Positions 7,523 to 16,829 of a DNA stretch of 64,000 bases are shown piece by piece (the stretch's first letter is position 1; each line of letters starts with the position of its first letter). The notes beneath the pieces are model-generated. The model was given only the letters and a program-made list of their open reading frames with translations, was not told the DNA's origin and ran no database searches. The position numbers and the translations under genes are program-made. The stretch comes from Paracoccus sp. N5 (lineage in GTDB: Bacteria; Pseudomonadota; Alphaproteobacteria; Rhodobacterales; Rhodobacteraceae). Location: the NCBI RefSeq assembly GCF_000371965.1, contig NZ_AQUO01000002.1, positions 202,001-266,000 on the forward strand, in the 5' to 3' direction.

Positions 7523-8716
7523 ATGGCACAAGGTATCCGCGACAAGGCCGTCATCCTCGGCATGGGCTGCACCCGCTTTGGCGAGCGCTGGGACATGAGC
7601 TCGGACATGCTGATGGCCGAAGCCTTCGAGGAGGCGCTGGCCGATGCCGGCATCGCGCGCGACCAGATCGGCGCGGCCTGGCTCGGCTCGGCCCTGGACG
7701 ACGTGAACGTCGGCAACTCGGCCATTCCCCTGGCCACGGCGCTGCGGCTGCCGCCGATGCCGGTCACCCGGGTCGAGAATATGTGCGCGACCGGGACCGA
7801 GGCGCTGCGGGCCGCGACCTATGCCGTCGCCTCGGGCGCGGTGGACATCGCCCTGGCGCTGGGGGTCGAGAAGCTGAAGGATACCGGCTTCGGCGGATTG
7901 CCGATCCGCACCAAGGGCTCGGTCAACGACCTGTGGATGCCCTATGGCTCGGCGCCGGGCACCTTCGCGCAACTGGCCGGCGCCTATGCGGCGCGCCACG
8001 GCATCGACGCGGCCGACCTGAAGCGGGCGATGGCGCATGTGTCGTGGAAGTCGCACCAGAACGGCGTCCATGCCGAAAAGGCCCACCTGCGCAAGGCGGT
8101 CACGATGGAGACGATCCTGAACGCGCCGATGGTCGCCGATCCGCTGGGGCTTTACGATTGCTGCGGCGTGTCGGACGGCGCGGCGGCCGCGATCATCTGC
8201 ACGCCCGAAATCGCCCGCAGCCTTTCGAAGGACGCGCTGGTCTCGGTCAAGTCGGTGCAGGTCTGCGCCTCGAACGGCTGGGAGATGCAATATGGCGAAT
8301 GGGACGGCTCTTACGTCCGCAACACCCGCATCGCCGCCGGCCGCGCCTATGACGAGGCCGGCATCACCCCCGCCGATCTGGGCCTGACCGAAGTCCATGA
8401 CTGCTTCTCGATCACCGAACTGGTGACGATGGAGGATCTGGGCCTGTCGCAGGACGGCCGGGCCGTGTTCGACGTGCTGGATGGCGCCTTCGACGCCACC
8501 GGCCGGCTGCCGAGCCAGGTCGACGGCGGGCTGAAATGCTTCGGCCATCCGGTCGGGGCTTCGGGCCTGCGCATGGCCTATGAGGTCTATACCCAGCTGA
8601 AGGGCCGCGCCGGCGCGCGCCAGCTTGCGAATATCGACTTTGGCCTGACGCACAATCTGGGCGGCCAGCCGTCGAACTCGGTCGCGGCGGTGTCGGTGCT
8701 GGGCCGGCTGGAATAA
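7523..8716 (+). CDS. Thiolase, SCP-x/lipid-transfer-protein type
   Basis: A 397-residue thiolase-fold enzyme. The acyl-accepting cysteine C88 is in VENMCATGTEALRAAT and the C-terminal general-base motif is HPVGASG at 342-348. The style is the SCP-x/Ltp branch rather than classic biosynthetic thiolase. Members cleave 3-oxoacyl-CoA, and some act as retro-aldolases with a DUF35 partner. The upstream gene carries exactly such a DUF35 domain and ends only 4 bases before this start, so the two products probably form a complex. An AAAGGAG site precedes ATG 7523. Confidence 0.88.
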   Translation: MAQGIRDKAVILGMGCTRFGERWDMSSDMLMAEAFEEALADAGIARDQIGAAWLGSALDDVNVGNSAIPLATALRLPPMPVTRVENMCATGTEALRAATYAVASGAVDIALALGVEKLKDTGFGGLPIRTKGSVNDLWMPYGSAPGTFAQLAGAYAARHGIDAADLKRAMAHVSWKSHQNGVHAEKAHLRKAVTMETILNAPMVADPLGLYDCCGVSDGAAAAIICTPEIARSLSKDALVSVKSVQVCASNGWEMQYGEWDGSYVRNTRIAAGRAYDEAGITPADLGLTEVHDCFSITELVTMEDLGLSQDGRAVFDVLDGAFDATGRLPSQVDGGLKCFGHPVGASGLRMAYEVYTQLKGRAGARQLANIDFGLTHNLGGQPSNSVAAVSVLGRLE

Positions 8717-8729
8717 CAAGGGAAAGCAC

Positions 8730-9182
8730 ATGGCAGGCAAGTATTACGAAGAGCTCGAGGTCGGCCACGTCATCCGCCATGACGTGCGCCGCACGGTCAC
8801 CGACTGGGACAACATGCAGTTCTCGACGATGACCATGAACCCGGCGGCGATCCATATCGACCACGAATATTGCAAGACGACCGAGTTCGGCAAACCGCTG
8901 GTCAACAGCGTCTTCACGCTGGGGCTGGTGGTGGGCCTGTCGGTCGGCGACACCACGCTGGGCACCACGGTCGGCAATCTGGGCTGGGAGGAAGTCAAGT
9001 TCCCCAGGCCGGTCTTCGCCGGCGACACCATCCGCGCCGAGACCGAGGTGATCGCCAAGCGGGAATCGAAGTCGCGCCCGACGCAGGGCATCGTCACCTT
9101 CCTGCATCGCGGCCTGAACCAGCGCGACGAGGTGGTCTGCGAATGCAGGCGCCTTGCCCTGATGATGAAGCGCCCGTCATGA
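8730..9182 (+). CDS. MaoC-family acyl-CoA hydratase (single hot-dog)
   Basis: A 150-residue single-domain MaoC protein. The segment FSTMTMNPAAIHID occupies the place of the usual catalytic D/N-x-x-P-x-H stretch, and the second half reads FAGDTIRAETEV. Its closest style is that of mesaconyl- or itaconyl-type hydratases that precede CitE-like lyases. Its TGA overlaps the lyase ATG (ATGA), so the two proteins should be made together. A hydratase feeding the lyase a malyl- or citramalyl-type CoA ester is the simplest reading. Confidence 0.82.
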   Translation: MAGKYYEELEVGHVIRHDVRRTVTDWDNMQFSTMTMNPAAIHIDHEYCKTTEFGKPLVNSVFTLGLVVGLSVGDTTLGTTVGNLGWEEVKFPRPVFAGDTIRAETEVIAKRESKSRPTQGIVTFLHRGLNQRDEVVCECRRLALMMKRPS

Positions 9183-10048
9183 GGCTGACATCGCTGCTTT
9201 TCGTTCCCGCCGACAGCGAGAAGAAATACCGCAAGGCGCGCGAGACCGCGGCCGACGGGCTGATCCTCGACCTCGAGGACAGCGTGGCCCTGCCCAACAA
9301 GGATGCCGCCCGCGCCATGGTGGCGGGCTGGCTGGACGAGGGGCTGGACGGGCCCGCGCTGTGGATCCGGGTCAACGCGCTCGATACCGGGCTGACGCTG
9401 GCCGATCTGGCGACGGTGGTCCGGCCGGGGCTGGCGGGGATCATCCTGCCCAAGGCCAATGGCGGGCAGGATGTCGCGCAAGTGGGCCATTACCTCGACG
9501 CGCTGGAGGCCCGCGCCGGCCTGCCGGCCGGGGCGATCCGCATCATCGTCGTGGCGACCGAGACGGGCCCGGCGATGTTCAACCTCGGCTCCTATGCGCC
9601 GGCGCATCCGCGGCTCGCGGCCCTGACCTGGGGCGCCGAGGATCTGTCGGCGGTCGTCGGCGCGACCTCGAACAAGGGCGCCGACGGCGACTGGTCGCAG
9701 CCCTATCAGCTGGCGCGCAGCCTGTGCCTGATGGCGGCAGCGGCGGCCGAAGTGCCGGCGCTGGACACGCTCTATGCCGATTTCCGCAATGAAGCCGGGC
9801 TGACCGAAGCCTGCGGGATTTCGCGTCGCGACGGTTTCGCCGGCCGGCTCGCCATCCACCCGGCCCAGGTCGACCCGATCAACCGCGCCTTTGCCCCCTC
9901 GGATGCGGATCTGGCGCTGGCCGCCCGCATCGTGGCCGCGTTCGATGCCGATCCCGGCCTCGGCACGATCGGCATCGACGGCAAGATGTACGACATCCCC
10001 CATCTGAAGCAGGCGCGGCGCACCCTCGCCAGTGTGCAGGAAGGATAA
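9179..10048 (+). CDS. CoA ester lyase, CitE-like (HpcH/HpaI family)
   Basis: A 289-residue TIM-barrel lyase. Family landmarks are the opening SLLFVPADSEKKYRKA, the substrate/metal stretch GLILDLEDSV, RVNAL, an ATETGPAMFNL segment containing the metal-binding Glu, and LTWGAEDLSA. Homologues split malyl-CoA, beta-methylmalyl-CoA or citramalyl-CoA, giving acetyl- or propionyl-CoA plus glyoxylate or pyruvate. Together with the ATGA-coupled MaoC protein it would end a pathway by C-C cleavage. The exact substrate cannot be read from sequence. The start at 9179 is fixed by the overlap. Confidence 0.87.
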   Translation: MRLTSLLFVPADSEKKYRKARETAADGLILDLEDSVALPNKDAARAMVAGWLDEGLDGPALWIRVNALDTGLTLADLATVVRPGLAGIILPKANGGQDVAQVGHYLDALEARAGLPAGAIRIIVVATETGPAMFNLGSYAPAHPRLAALTWGAEDLSAVVGATSNKGADGDWSQPYQLARSLCLMAAAAAEVPALDTLYADFRNEAGLTEACGISRRDGFAGRLAIHPAQVDPINRAFAPSDADLALAARIVAAFDADPGLGTIGIDGKMYDIPHLKQARRTLASVQEG

Positions 10049-10050
10049 CC

Positions 10051-11238
10051 ATGTCCCAGACCACCAACCAATCCGCCGAGGAACTGGCCGAAACCCGCGC
10101 AGCGATCCGCGAGGGTGTGCGCGCCGTCGCCTCGCGCTTCGACGCCGACTACTGGCTCGCGCGCGACGAGGACGGGGTGTTCCCGCGCGAATACCACCGC
10201 GCCATGGCCGATGCCGGCTGGCTGGGCATCACCATGCCCGAGGAATACGGCGGCGCCGGCCTTGGCGTGACCGAGGCCGCGATCATGATGCACGAAGTCG
10301 CCAGCCATGGCGGCGGCATGGCCGCGACCTCGTCGGTGCACATCAACCTGTTCGGGCCGCATCCGATCGTCGTTCACGGCACGCATGAGCAGAAATCGGA
10401 ATGGATTCCGCGGCTGATCTCGGGCTCGGACCAGGTCGCCTTCGGCTTTACCGAACCGGACGCCGGCCTGAACACCACTCGCATCAAGACCTTCGCCGAA
10501 AAGGTGCCGGGCGGCTATCGCGTGCGCGGGCAGAAGGTCTGGACCTCGACCGGGCAGGTCGCCAACAAGATCATGCTGCTGACGCGCACCACGAAATTCG
10601 AGGATTGCAAGCGTCCGACCGACGGCATCACCATCTTCTACACCGATCTCGACCGCAGCAAGATCGACGTGCAGCGCATCCCCAAGATGGGCCGCAAGGC
10701 GGTGGATTCCAACGCGATCTTCATCGACGACCTGTTCGTGCCCGACGAGCATCGCATCGGCGAGGAGGGCAGGGGCTTTTCCTACATCCTCGACAGCCTC
10801 AACCCCGAGCGGGTGCTGATCGCGGTCGAGGCCATCGGCATCGGCCAGGACGCACTGCGCCGCGCCACGCAATACGCCAAGGAGCGGGTGGTCTTCGACC
10901 GGCCCATCGGCCAGAACCAGGGCATCCAGCATCCGCTGGCCGAACGCTGGATGTATCTGGAAGCCGCCTGGCTGATGGCGATGAAGGCGGCCGAGCTTTA
11001 CGACGCGGGCCAACCCTGCGGCGCCGAGGCGAACACCGCCAAGTTCCTCGGCGCGCGCGCGGGCTATGAGGCCTGCGAACGGGCCATCTTCACCATGGGC
11101 GGCTTTGGCTATGCCAAGGAATACCATGTCGAGCGGCTGTTCCGCGAGGTGGCCGTGACCCGCATCGCGCCGATCACCGAGCAACTGATCGCCAGCTTCA
11201 TTGCCGAGAAGGTTCTCGGCCTGCCGAAATCCTACTGA
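10051..11238 (+). CDS. Acyl-CoA dehydrogenase
   Basis: A 395-residue FAD acyl-CoA dehydrogenase. Visible blocks are MPEEYGGAGLG, FGFTEPDAGLNTTRIKT, VWTSTGQVANKIML, and C-terminal MGGFGYAKEYHVERLFREVAVTRIAPITEQ. The last block replaces the common EGTNE with a PITEQ segment, so the catalytic base may differ from short-chain enzymes. It starts 2 bases after the lyase stop and therefore belongs to the same operon. It would oxidise an acyl-CoA of the pathway and reduce ETF. Confidence 0.88.
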   Translation: MSQTTNQSAEELAETRAAIREGVRAVASRFDADYWLARDEDGVFPREYHRAMADAGWLGITMPEEYGGAGLGVTEAAIMMHEVASHGGGMAATSSVHINLFGPHPIVVHGTHEQKSEWIPRLISGSDQVAFGFTEPDAGLNTTRIKTFAEKVPGGYRVRGQKVWTSTGQVANKIMLLTRTTKFEDCKRPTDGITIFYTDLDRSKIDVQRIPKMGRKAVDSNAIFIDDLFVPDEHRIGEEGRGFSYILDSLNPERVLIAVEAIGIGQDALRRATQYAKERVVFDRPIGQNQGIQHPLAERWMYLEAAWLMAMKAAELYDAGQPCGAEANTAKFLGARAGYEACERAIFTMGGFGYAKEYHVERLFREVAVTRIAPITEQLIASFIAEKVLGLPKSY

Positions 11239-11250
11239 AAGGCTGTTTTC

Positions 11251-12168
11251 ATGACCAAGGCAATGGAAGGCAAGGTCGTCCTGGTAACCGGCGCCGGCCG
11301 CGGCGTCGGGCGCGGCATTGCGCTGGACATGGCGCGGGCCGGGGCCGCCGTGGTGGTCAACGATCTGGGCGTGGCGCTGAGCGGCGCCTCGGAAACCGGG
11401 CTGAGCCCGGCGCAGGAGGTGGTGGCCGAGATCGAGGCCATGGGCGGCCAGGCCATCGCCGACGGCCATTCCGTCGCGGACTGGGACGGCGCCCAGGCAA
11501 TGGTGCAATCCGCCATCGAGCAGTTCGGCCGCATCGACGCGGTGGTCAACAATGCGGGCAACCTGCGCGACGTGCTGTTCCACCGCATGTCCGAAGAGGA
11601 GTTCGACTCGGTCGTCGCGGTGCATCTGAAGGGCACCTTCAACGTCAGCCGCGCCGCCGCGCCGCATTTCAAGGAGCAGGGCTCGGGCGCCTATGTGCAT
11701 ATGAGCTCGACCTCGGGCCTGATCGGCAATCTGGGGCAGGCCAACTATACCGCTGCCAAGCTGGGCATTGCCGGCCTGTCCAAGGCCATCGCCATCGACA
11801 TGCAGCGTTTCGGCGTGCGTTCCAACGCGGTCGCGCCCTTCGCCTGGACGCGCATGGTGTCCTCGATCCCGGACGAGACTCCGGAACAGAAGAAGCGCGT
11901 CGAGGGCCTCAAGAAGCTGGTTGCGGAAAAGATCGCCCCCTTCGTCGTGGCGCTGACCTCGGACGCGGGCAAGGAGGTGACGGGCCAGATCTTCGGTGTG
12001 CGCAACAACGAGATCTACCTGTTCTCGCAGCCGCGTCCGATCCGCACCGCGCATACCTCGGACGGCTGGACGCCGGAAACCGTGGCCGAACGGGTCTTTC
12101 CCATGTTCCGCAACGATTTCTATCCGCTGCACAAGTCGGGTGATGTCTTCACCTGGGATCCGGTCTGA
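11251..12168 (+). CDS. SDR dehydrogenase, MFE-2 (3-hydroxyacyl-CoA) type
   Basis: A 305-residue short-chain dehydrogenase. The cofactor motif GAGRGVGRG is near 15-23, NNAGNLRD and the catalytic SSTSG and YTAAK segments follow in order. The insert PDETPEQKKR... and the long C-terminal tail ending FTWDPV are typical of the dehydrogenase domain of multifunctional enzyme 2, larger than a classic 250-residue SDR. It would oxidise (R)-3-hydroxyacyl-CoA, matching the MaoC hydratases nearby. It is 12 bases downstream of the dehydrogenase gene. Confidence 0.87.
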   Translation: MTKAMEGKVVLVTGAGRGVGRGIALDMARAGAAVVVNDLGVALSGASETGLSPAQEVVAEIEAMGGQAIADGHSVADWDGAQAMVQSAIEQFGRIDAVVNNAGNLRDVLFHRMSEEEFDSVVAVHLKGTFNVSRAAAPHFKEQGSGAYVHMSSTSGLIGNLGQANYTAAKLGIAGLSKAIAIDMQRFGVRSNAVAPFAWTRMVSSIPDETPEQKKRVEGLKKLVAEKIAPFVVALTSDAGKEVTGQIFGVRNNEIYLFSQPRPIRTAHTSDGWTPETVAERVFPMFRNDFYPLHKSGDVFTWDPV

Positions 12169-12190
12169 ACAGACCGGAGGGTTCTGATCG

Positions 12191-12219
12191 GGGCGCCACC
12201 CCTCGCCGGGGCGGCGCCC
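12191..12219 (+). other. Weak intra-operon hairpin
   Basis: GGGCGCC and GGCGCCC form a 7-bp stem with a 15-base loop in the 71-bp gap before scoA. No T-run follows. It may be a weak terminator or processing site; the signal is slight in such GC-rich DNA. Confidence 0.25.
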
Positions 12220-12239
12220 GTCCAACAACGGAGGTTTGC

Positions 12240-12968
12240 ATGAAGAAGGTCTATGCGGACGCGGATGCCGCTCTGGACGGCCTGCTGCGGGACGGGATGC
12301 TGATCGCGGCCGGGGGCTTCGGGCTTTGCGGCATTCCCGAGCTGCTGATCGAGGCGATCCTGAAGGCGGGCACGAAGGATCTGACCATCGCCTCGAACAA
12401 TTGCGGCGTCGATGGGTTCGGGCTGGGCAAGCTGCTGGATTCGCGGCAGATCCGCAAGATGATCTCCTCCTATGTCGGCGAGAACGCCGAATTCATGCGG
12501 CAATACCTGTCCGGCGAGCTTGAGCTGGAGTTCAACCCGCAGGGCACGCTGGCCGAGCGCATGCGCGCCGGCGGCGCCGGCATCCCGGGCTTCTATACCA
12601 AGACCGGCGTCGGCACGGTGATCGCCGAGGGCAAGGACCACAAGGATTTCGACGGCGAGACCTATATCCTGGAACGCGGCATCGTCGCGGACCTGGCCAT
12701 CGTCAAGGGCTGGAAGGCCGACGAGTCGGGCAACGTGATCTTTCGCAAGACCGCGCGCAACTTCAACGTGCCGGCGGCGAAATGCGGCCGCGTCTGCGTC
12801 TGCGAGGTCGAGGAGATCGTGCCGACCGGCAGCCTCGATGCCGACGCCATCCACCTGCCGGGCATCTATGTCCACCGCCTGATCCAAGGGCAGCATGAGA
12901 AGCGCATCGAGCAGCGCACGACCCGTTCGCGCGTCTCCGACACGACCCGGAAGAAGGAGACCGTCTGA
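12240..12968 (+). CDS. scoA: 3-oxoacid CoA-transferase subunit A
   Basis: A 242-residue alpha subunit of a family I CoA-transferase. It has the N-terminal MLIAAGGFGLCGIPE glycine loop and the NPQGTLAERMRAGGAGIPGFYT segment. It moves CoA between succinyl-CoA and a 3-oxoacid such as acetoacetate, acting as a heteromer with the next gene product. A strong GGAGG at 12230-12234 precedes the ATG. The stop overlaps the scoB start by one base (TGATG). Acetoacetate is a likely substrate because the BKACE gene at 40298 also yields it, but this link is inferred. Confidence 0.93.
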   Translation: MKKVYADADAALDGLLRDGMLIAAGGFGLCGIPELLIEAILKAGTKDLTIASNNCGVDGFGLGKLLDSRQIRKMISSYVGENAEFMRQYLSGELELEFNPQGTLAERMRAGGAGIPGFYTKTGVGTVIAEGKDHKDFDGETYILERGIVADLAIVKGWKADESGNVIFRKTARNFNVPAAKCGRVCVCEVEEIVPTGSLDADAIHLPGIYVHRLIQGQHEKRIEQRTTRSRVSDTTRKKETV

Positions 12969-13612
12969 TGGCCGCCGAAACCAAGGGCTGGGACCGCAAC
13001 CGGATGGCGGCGCGGGCCGCGCAGGAGCTGCAGGACGGCTGGTATGTGAACCTGGGCATCGGCATCCCGACGCTGGTGGCGAACTATATCCCCGAGGGGG
13101 TGCATGTGACGCTGCAATCGGAAAACGGCATGCTCGGGATCGGCCCCTTCCCCTATGAGGGCGAGGAGGACCCGGACCTGATCAATGCCGGCAAGCAGAC
13201 GGTGACCGAGCTGCCGCAGACCGCCTATTTCGACAGTTCCGAGAGCTTCGCCATGATCCGCGGCGGCAAGATCGCCATGGCGATCCTGGGCGCGATGGAG
13301 GTGGCCGAGAACGGCGACCTGGCGAACTGGATGATCCCCGGCAAGCTGGTCAAGGGCATGGGCGGGGCGATGGATCTGGTCGCCGGGGTGAAGCGGGTGG
13401 TGGTGGTGATGGACCACACCTCGAAACATGGCGAATCGAAGGTGCTGAAGGCCTGCACGCTGCCCCTGACCGGGCAGAAGGTGGTCAATCGCATCATCAC
13501 CAACCTGGGCGTGCTGGACGTGGTGGAGGGCGGGCTGAAGATCGTCGAACTGGCCGATGGCGTCAGCGAGGCCGAACTGCGCGCCGCGACCGAGGCGGCG
13601 ATCGTCGGCTGA
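12968..13612 (+). CDS. scoB: 3-oxoacid CoA-transferase subunit B
   Basis: A 214-residue beta subunit carrying the catalytic glutamate E52 in the hallmark SENGMLGIGPFP, where the acyl-glutamyl anhydride forms. The following GGAMDLVAGVKRVVVVMDHTSKHGE stretch is typical. Length is normal. It is translationally coupled to scoA by TGATG and is the last gene before a strong terminator hairpin, closing the operon that begins at 6076 or a sub-operon starting at 12240. Confidence 0.93.
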   Translation: MAAETKGWDRNRMAARAAQELQDGWYVNLGIGIPTLVANYIPEGVHVTLQSENGMLGIGPFPYEGEEDPDLINAGKQTVTELPQTAYFDSSESFAMIRGGKIAMAILGAMEVAENGDLANWMIPGKLVKGMGGAMDLVAGVKRVVVVMDHTSKHGESKVLKACTLPLTGQKVVNRIITNLGVLDVVEGGLKIVELADGVSEAELRAATEAAIVG

Positions 13613-13624
13613 GCTTTCAGGGGG

Positions 13625-13645
13625 GAGGGGGCTGTCTGCCCCCTC
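13625..13645 (+). terminator. Terminator after scoB
   Basis: GAGGGGGC and GCCCCCTC form a perfect 8-bp stem with the 5-base loop TGTCT, followed by TT. A second 7-bp stem, TTGCGGC/GCCGCAA, follows at 13646-13663. Together they mark the end of the scoAB transcript. Confidence 0.7.
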
Positions 13646-13663
13646 TTGCGGCTGACGCCGCAA

Positions 13664-13692
13664 TTCACCCCCGAGGATATTTGGGCAAGAAA
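13664..13692 (+). other. GAGGATATTT intergenic element
   Basis: After the terminator comes ACCCCCGAGGATATTTGGGC and then an AAGAAAGAAG run. I recall very similar elements downstream of genes in Rhodobacter and Paracoccus genomes. Only this one copy is in the window, so its repeat nature cannot be shown here. Confidence 0.35.
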
Positions 13693-13729
13693 GAAGGCGC
13701 ATGGCGTTCGATCGGAATGGAACAACATG

Positions 13730-13734
13730 GGAGG
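13730..13734 (+). promoter_or_regulatory. RBS that sets the pntA GTG start
   Basis: GGAGG lies 7 bases before GTG 13742. The frame is open further upstream to 13646, but the conserved KIGALREHYEGE start of the protein begins at this GTG. Confidence 0.75.
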
Positions 13735-13741
13735 TTGCCTC

Positions 13742-15319
<1,578 letters not shown>

Positions 15320-15332
15320 GGAGGCCGGCGCA

Positions 15333-16766
15333 ATGGAATTCGGTTTCACCACCGCCGCCTATGTCGTCGCGGCCATCCTGTTCATCCTGTCCCTGGGCGG
15401 GCTTTCGGGCCAGGAAAGCGCCAAGCGCGCGGTCTGGTACGGCATCGTGGGCATGGCGCTGGCCGTCGCCGCCACGCTGATCGGCCCCGGCTCGGGCCTG
15501 TGGCTTCTGTCGCTGATCCTGGTCGCGGTCGGCGGCGTCATCGGCTGGATCGTCGCCACCCGCGTGCAGATGACCGAGATGCCGCAGCTGGTCGCCGCCA
15601 TGCATTCGCTGGTCGGCCTGGCCGCGGTCTTCATCGGCTTCAACACCCATGTCGAGCTTGGCCATGTGCTGGGCCTCGACGCCGCCGGACGCGAGGCGCT
15701 GACCGGCTTCGCCGCCGTGCTGGCGCACAAGTCCCCGGTCGAGCAGTCGATCCTGCGGGTCGAGACCTTCCTCGGCGTCTTCATCGGTGCCGTGACCTTC
15801 ACCGGCTCGGTCATCGCCTTCGGCAAGCTCGCCGGCAAGGTCGACGGCAAGGCCAGGAAGCTGCCGGGCGGCCATGTGCTGAACGCCGGCGCGGCGGCGC
15901 TGTCGCTGGTGCTCTTGCTGGTCTATCTGGCCAATGGCTCGACCCTGGCGCTGATCGTGATGACGCTGGCGGCGCTCTTCATCGGCTATCACCTGATCAT
16001 GGGCATCGGCGGCGCCGACATGCCGGTGGTGGTGTCGATGCTGAACAGCTATTCCGGCTGGGCGGCGGCGGCGATCGGCTTCTCGCTGTCGAACGACCTG
16101 CTGATCGTGGTCGGTGCGCTGGTCGGCTCCTCGGGTGCGATCCTGAGCTACATCATGTGCAAGGCGATGAACCGCAGCTTCGTTTCGGTGATCCTGGGCG
16201 GTTTCGGCGGCGAGGCGGGCCCGGCGATGGAGATCGTGGGCGAGCAGATCGCCATCGACGCGGAAAGCGTCGCGGCGGCGCTGAACGACGCCGACGAGAT
16301 CGTCATCGTGCCGGGCTATGGCATGGCGGTGGCGCAGGCGCAGCAATCGGTGTCGGAGCTGACCCGCAAGCTGCGCGCGCGCGGCAAGACCGTGCGCTTT
16401 GCCATCCACCCGGTGGCGGGCCGGCTGCCCGGGCACATGAACGTGCTGCTGGCCGAGGCCAAGGTGCCCTATGACATCGTGCTGGAGATGGACGAGATCA
16501 ACGAGGATTTCCCGAATACCGACGTGGTGATCGTGATCGGCTCGAACGACATCGTGAACCCGGCGGCGCAGGAGGACCCGAACAGCCCCATCGCCGGCAT
16601 GCCGGTGCTGGAGGTCTGGAAGGCCAAGCAGGTCTTCGTCAGCAAGCGCGGCCAGGGCACCGGCTATTCCGGCATCGAGAACCCGCTCTTCTACAAGGAC
16701 AACACCCGCATGTTCTACGGAGACGCCAAGAAATCCCTCGACCAGCTCCTGCCAATGATCGAATAG
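15333..16766 (+). CDS. pntB: NAD(P) transhydrogenase subunit beta
   Basis: A 477-residue inner-membrane subunit. About nine membrane helices fill the first ~290 residues. The cytoplasmic NADP-binding domain III follows, with VPGYGMAVAQAQ, HPVAGRLPGHMNVLLAEA, and the C-terminal KRGQGTGYSGIENPLFY. The start at 15333 has a GAGGAGG site 8 bases upstream and lies 13 bases after pntA, so they form an operon. Length and order are standard. Confidence 0.94.
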   Translation: MEFGFTTAAYVVAAILFILSLGGLSGQESAKRAVWYGIVGMALAVAATLIGPGSGLWLLSLILVAVGGVIGWIVATRVQMTEMPQLVAAMHSLVGLAAVFIGFNTHVELGHVLGLDAAGREALTGFAAVLAHKSPVEQSILRVETFLGVFIGAVTFTGSVIAFGKLAGKVDGKARKLPGGHVLNAGAAALSLVLLLVYLANGSTLALIVMTLAALFIGYHLIMGIGGADMPVVVSMLNSYSGWAAAAIGFSLSNDLLIVVGALVGSSGAILSYIMCKAMNRSFVSVILGGFGGEAGPAMEIVGEQIAIDAESVAAALNDADEIVIVPGYGMAVAQAQQSVSELTRKLRARGKTVRFAIHPVAGRLPGHMNVLLAEAKVPYDIVLEMDEINEDFPNTDVVIVIGSNDIVNPAAQEDPNSPIAGMPVLEVWKAKQVFVSKRGQGTGYSGIENPLFYKDNTRMFYGDAKKSLDQLLPMIE

Positions 16767-16829
16767 GGGGGCGGCAAACTGGCCCACCCCGATCAGAACC
16801 CCAGCCATCAGCAAGGAGGATCCCTCGCC

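Noticed and set aside
9772..12228. An 818-codon antisense frame across the acyl-CoA dehydrogenase and SDR genes
   Set aside because: Same codon-shadow composition, no RBS, and opposite two well-supported genes.
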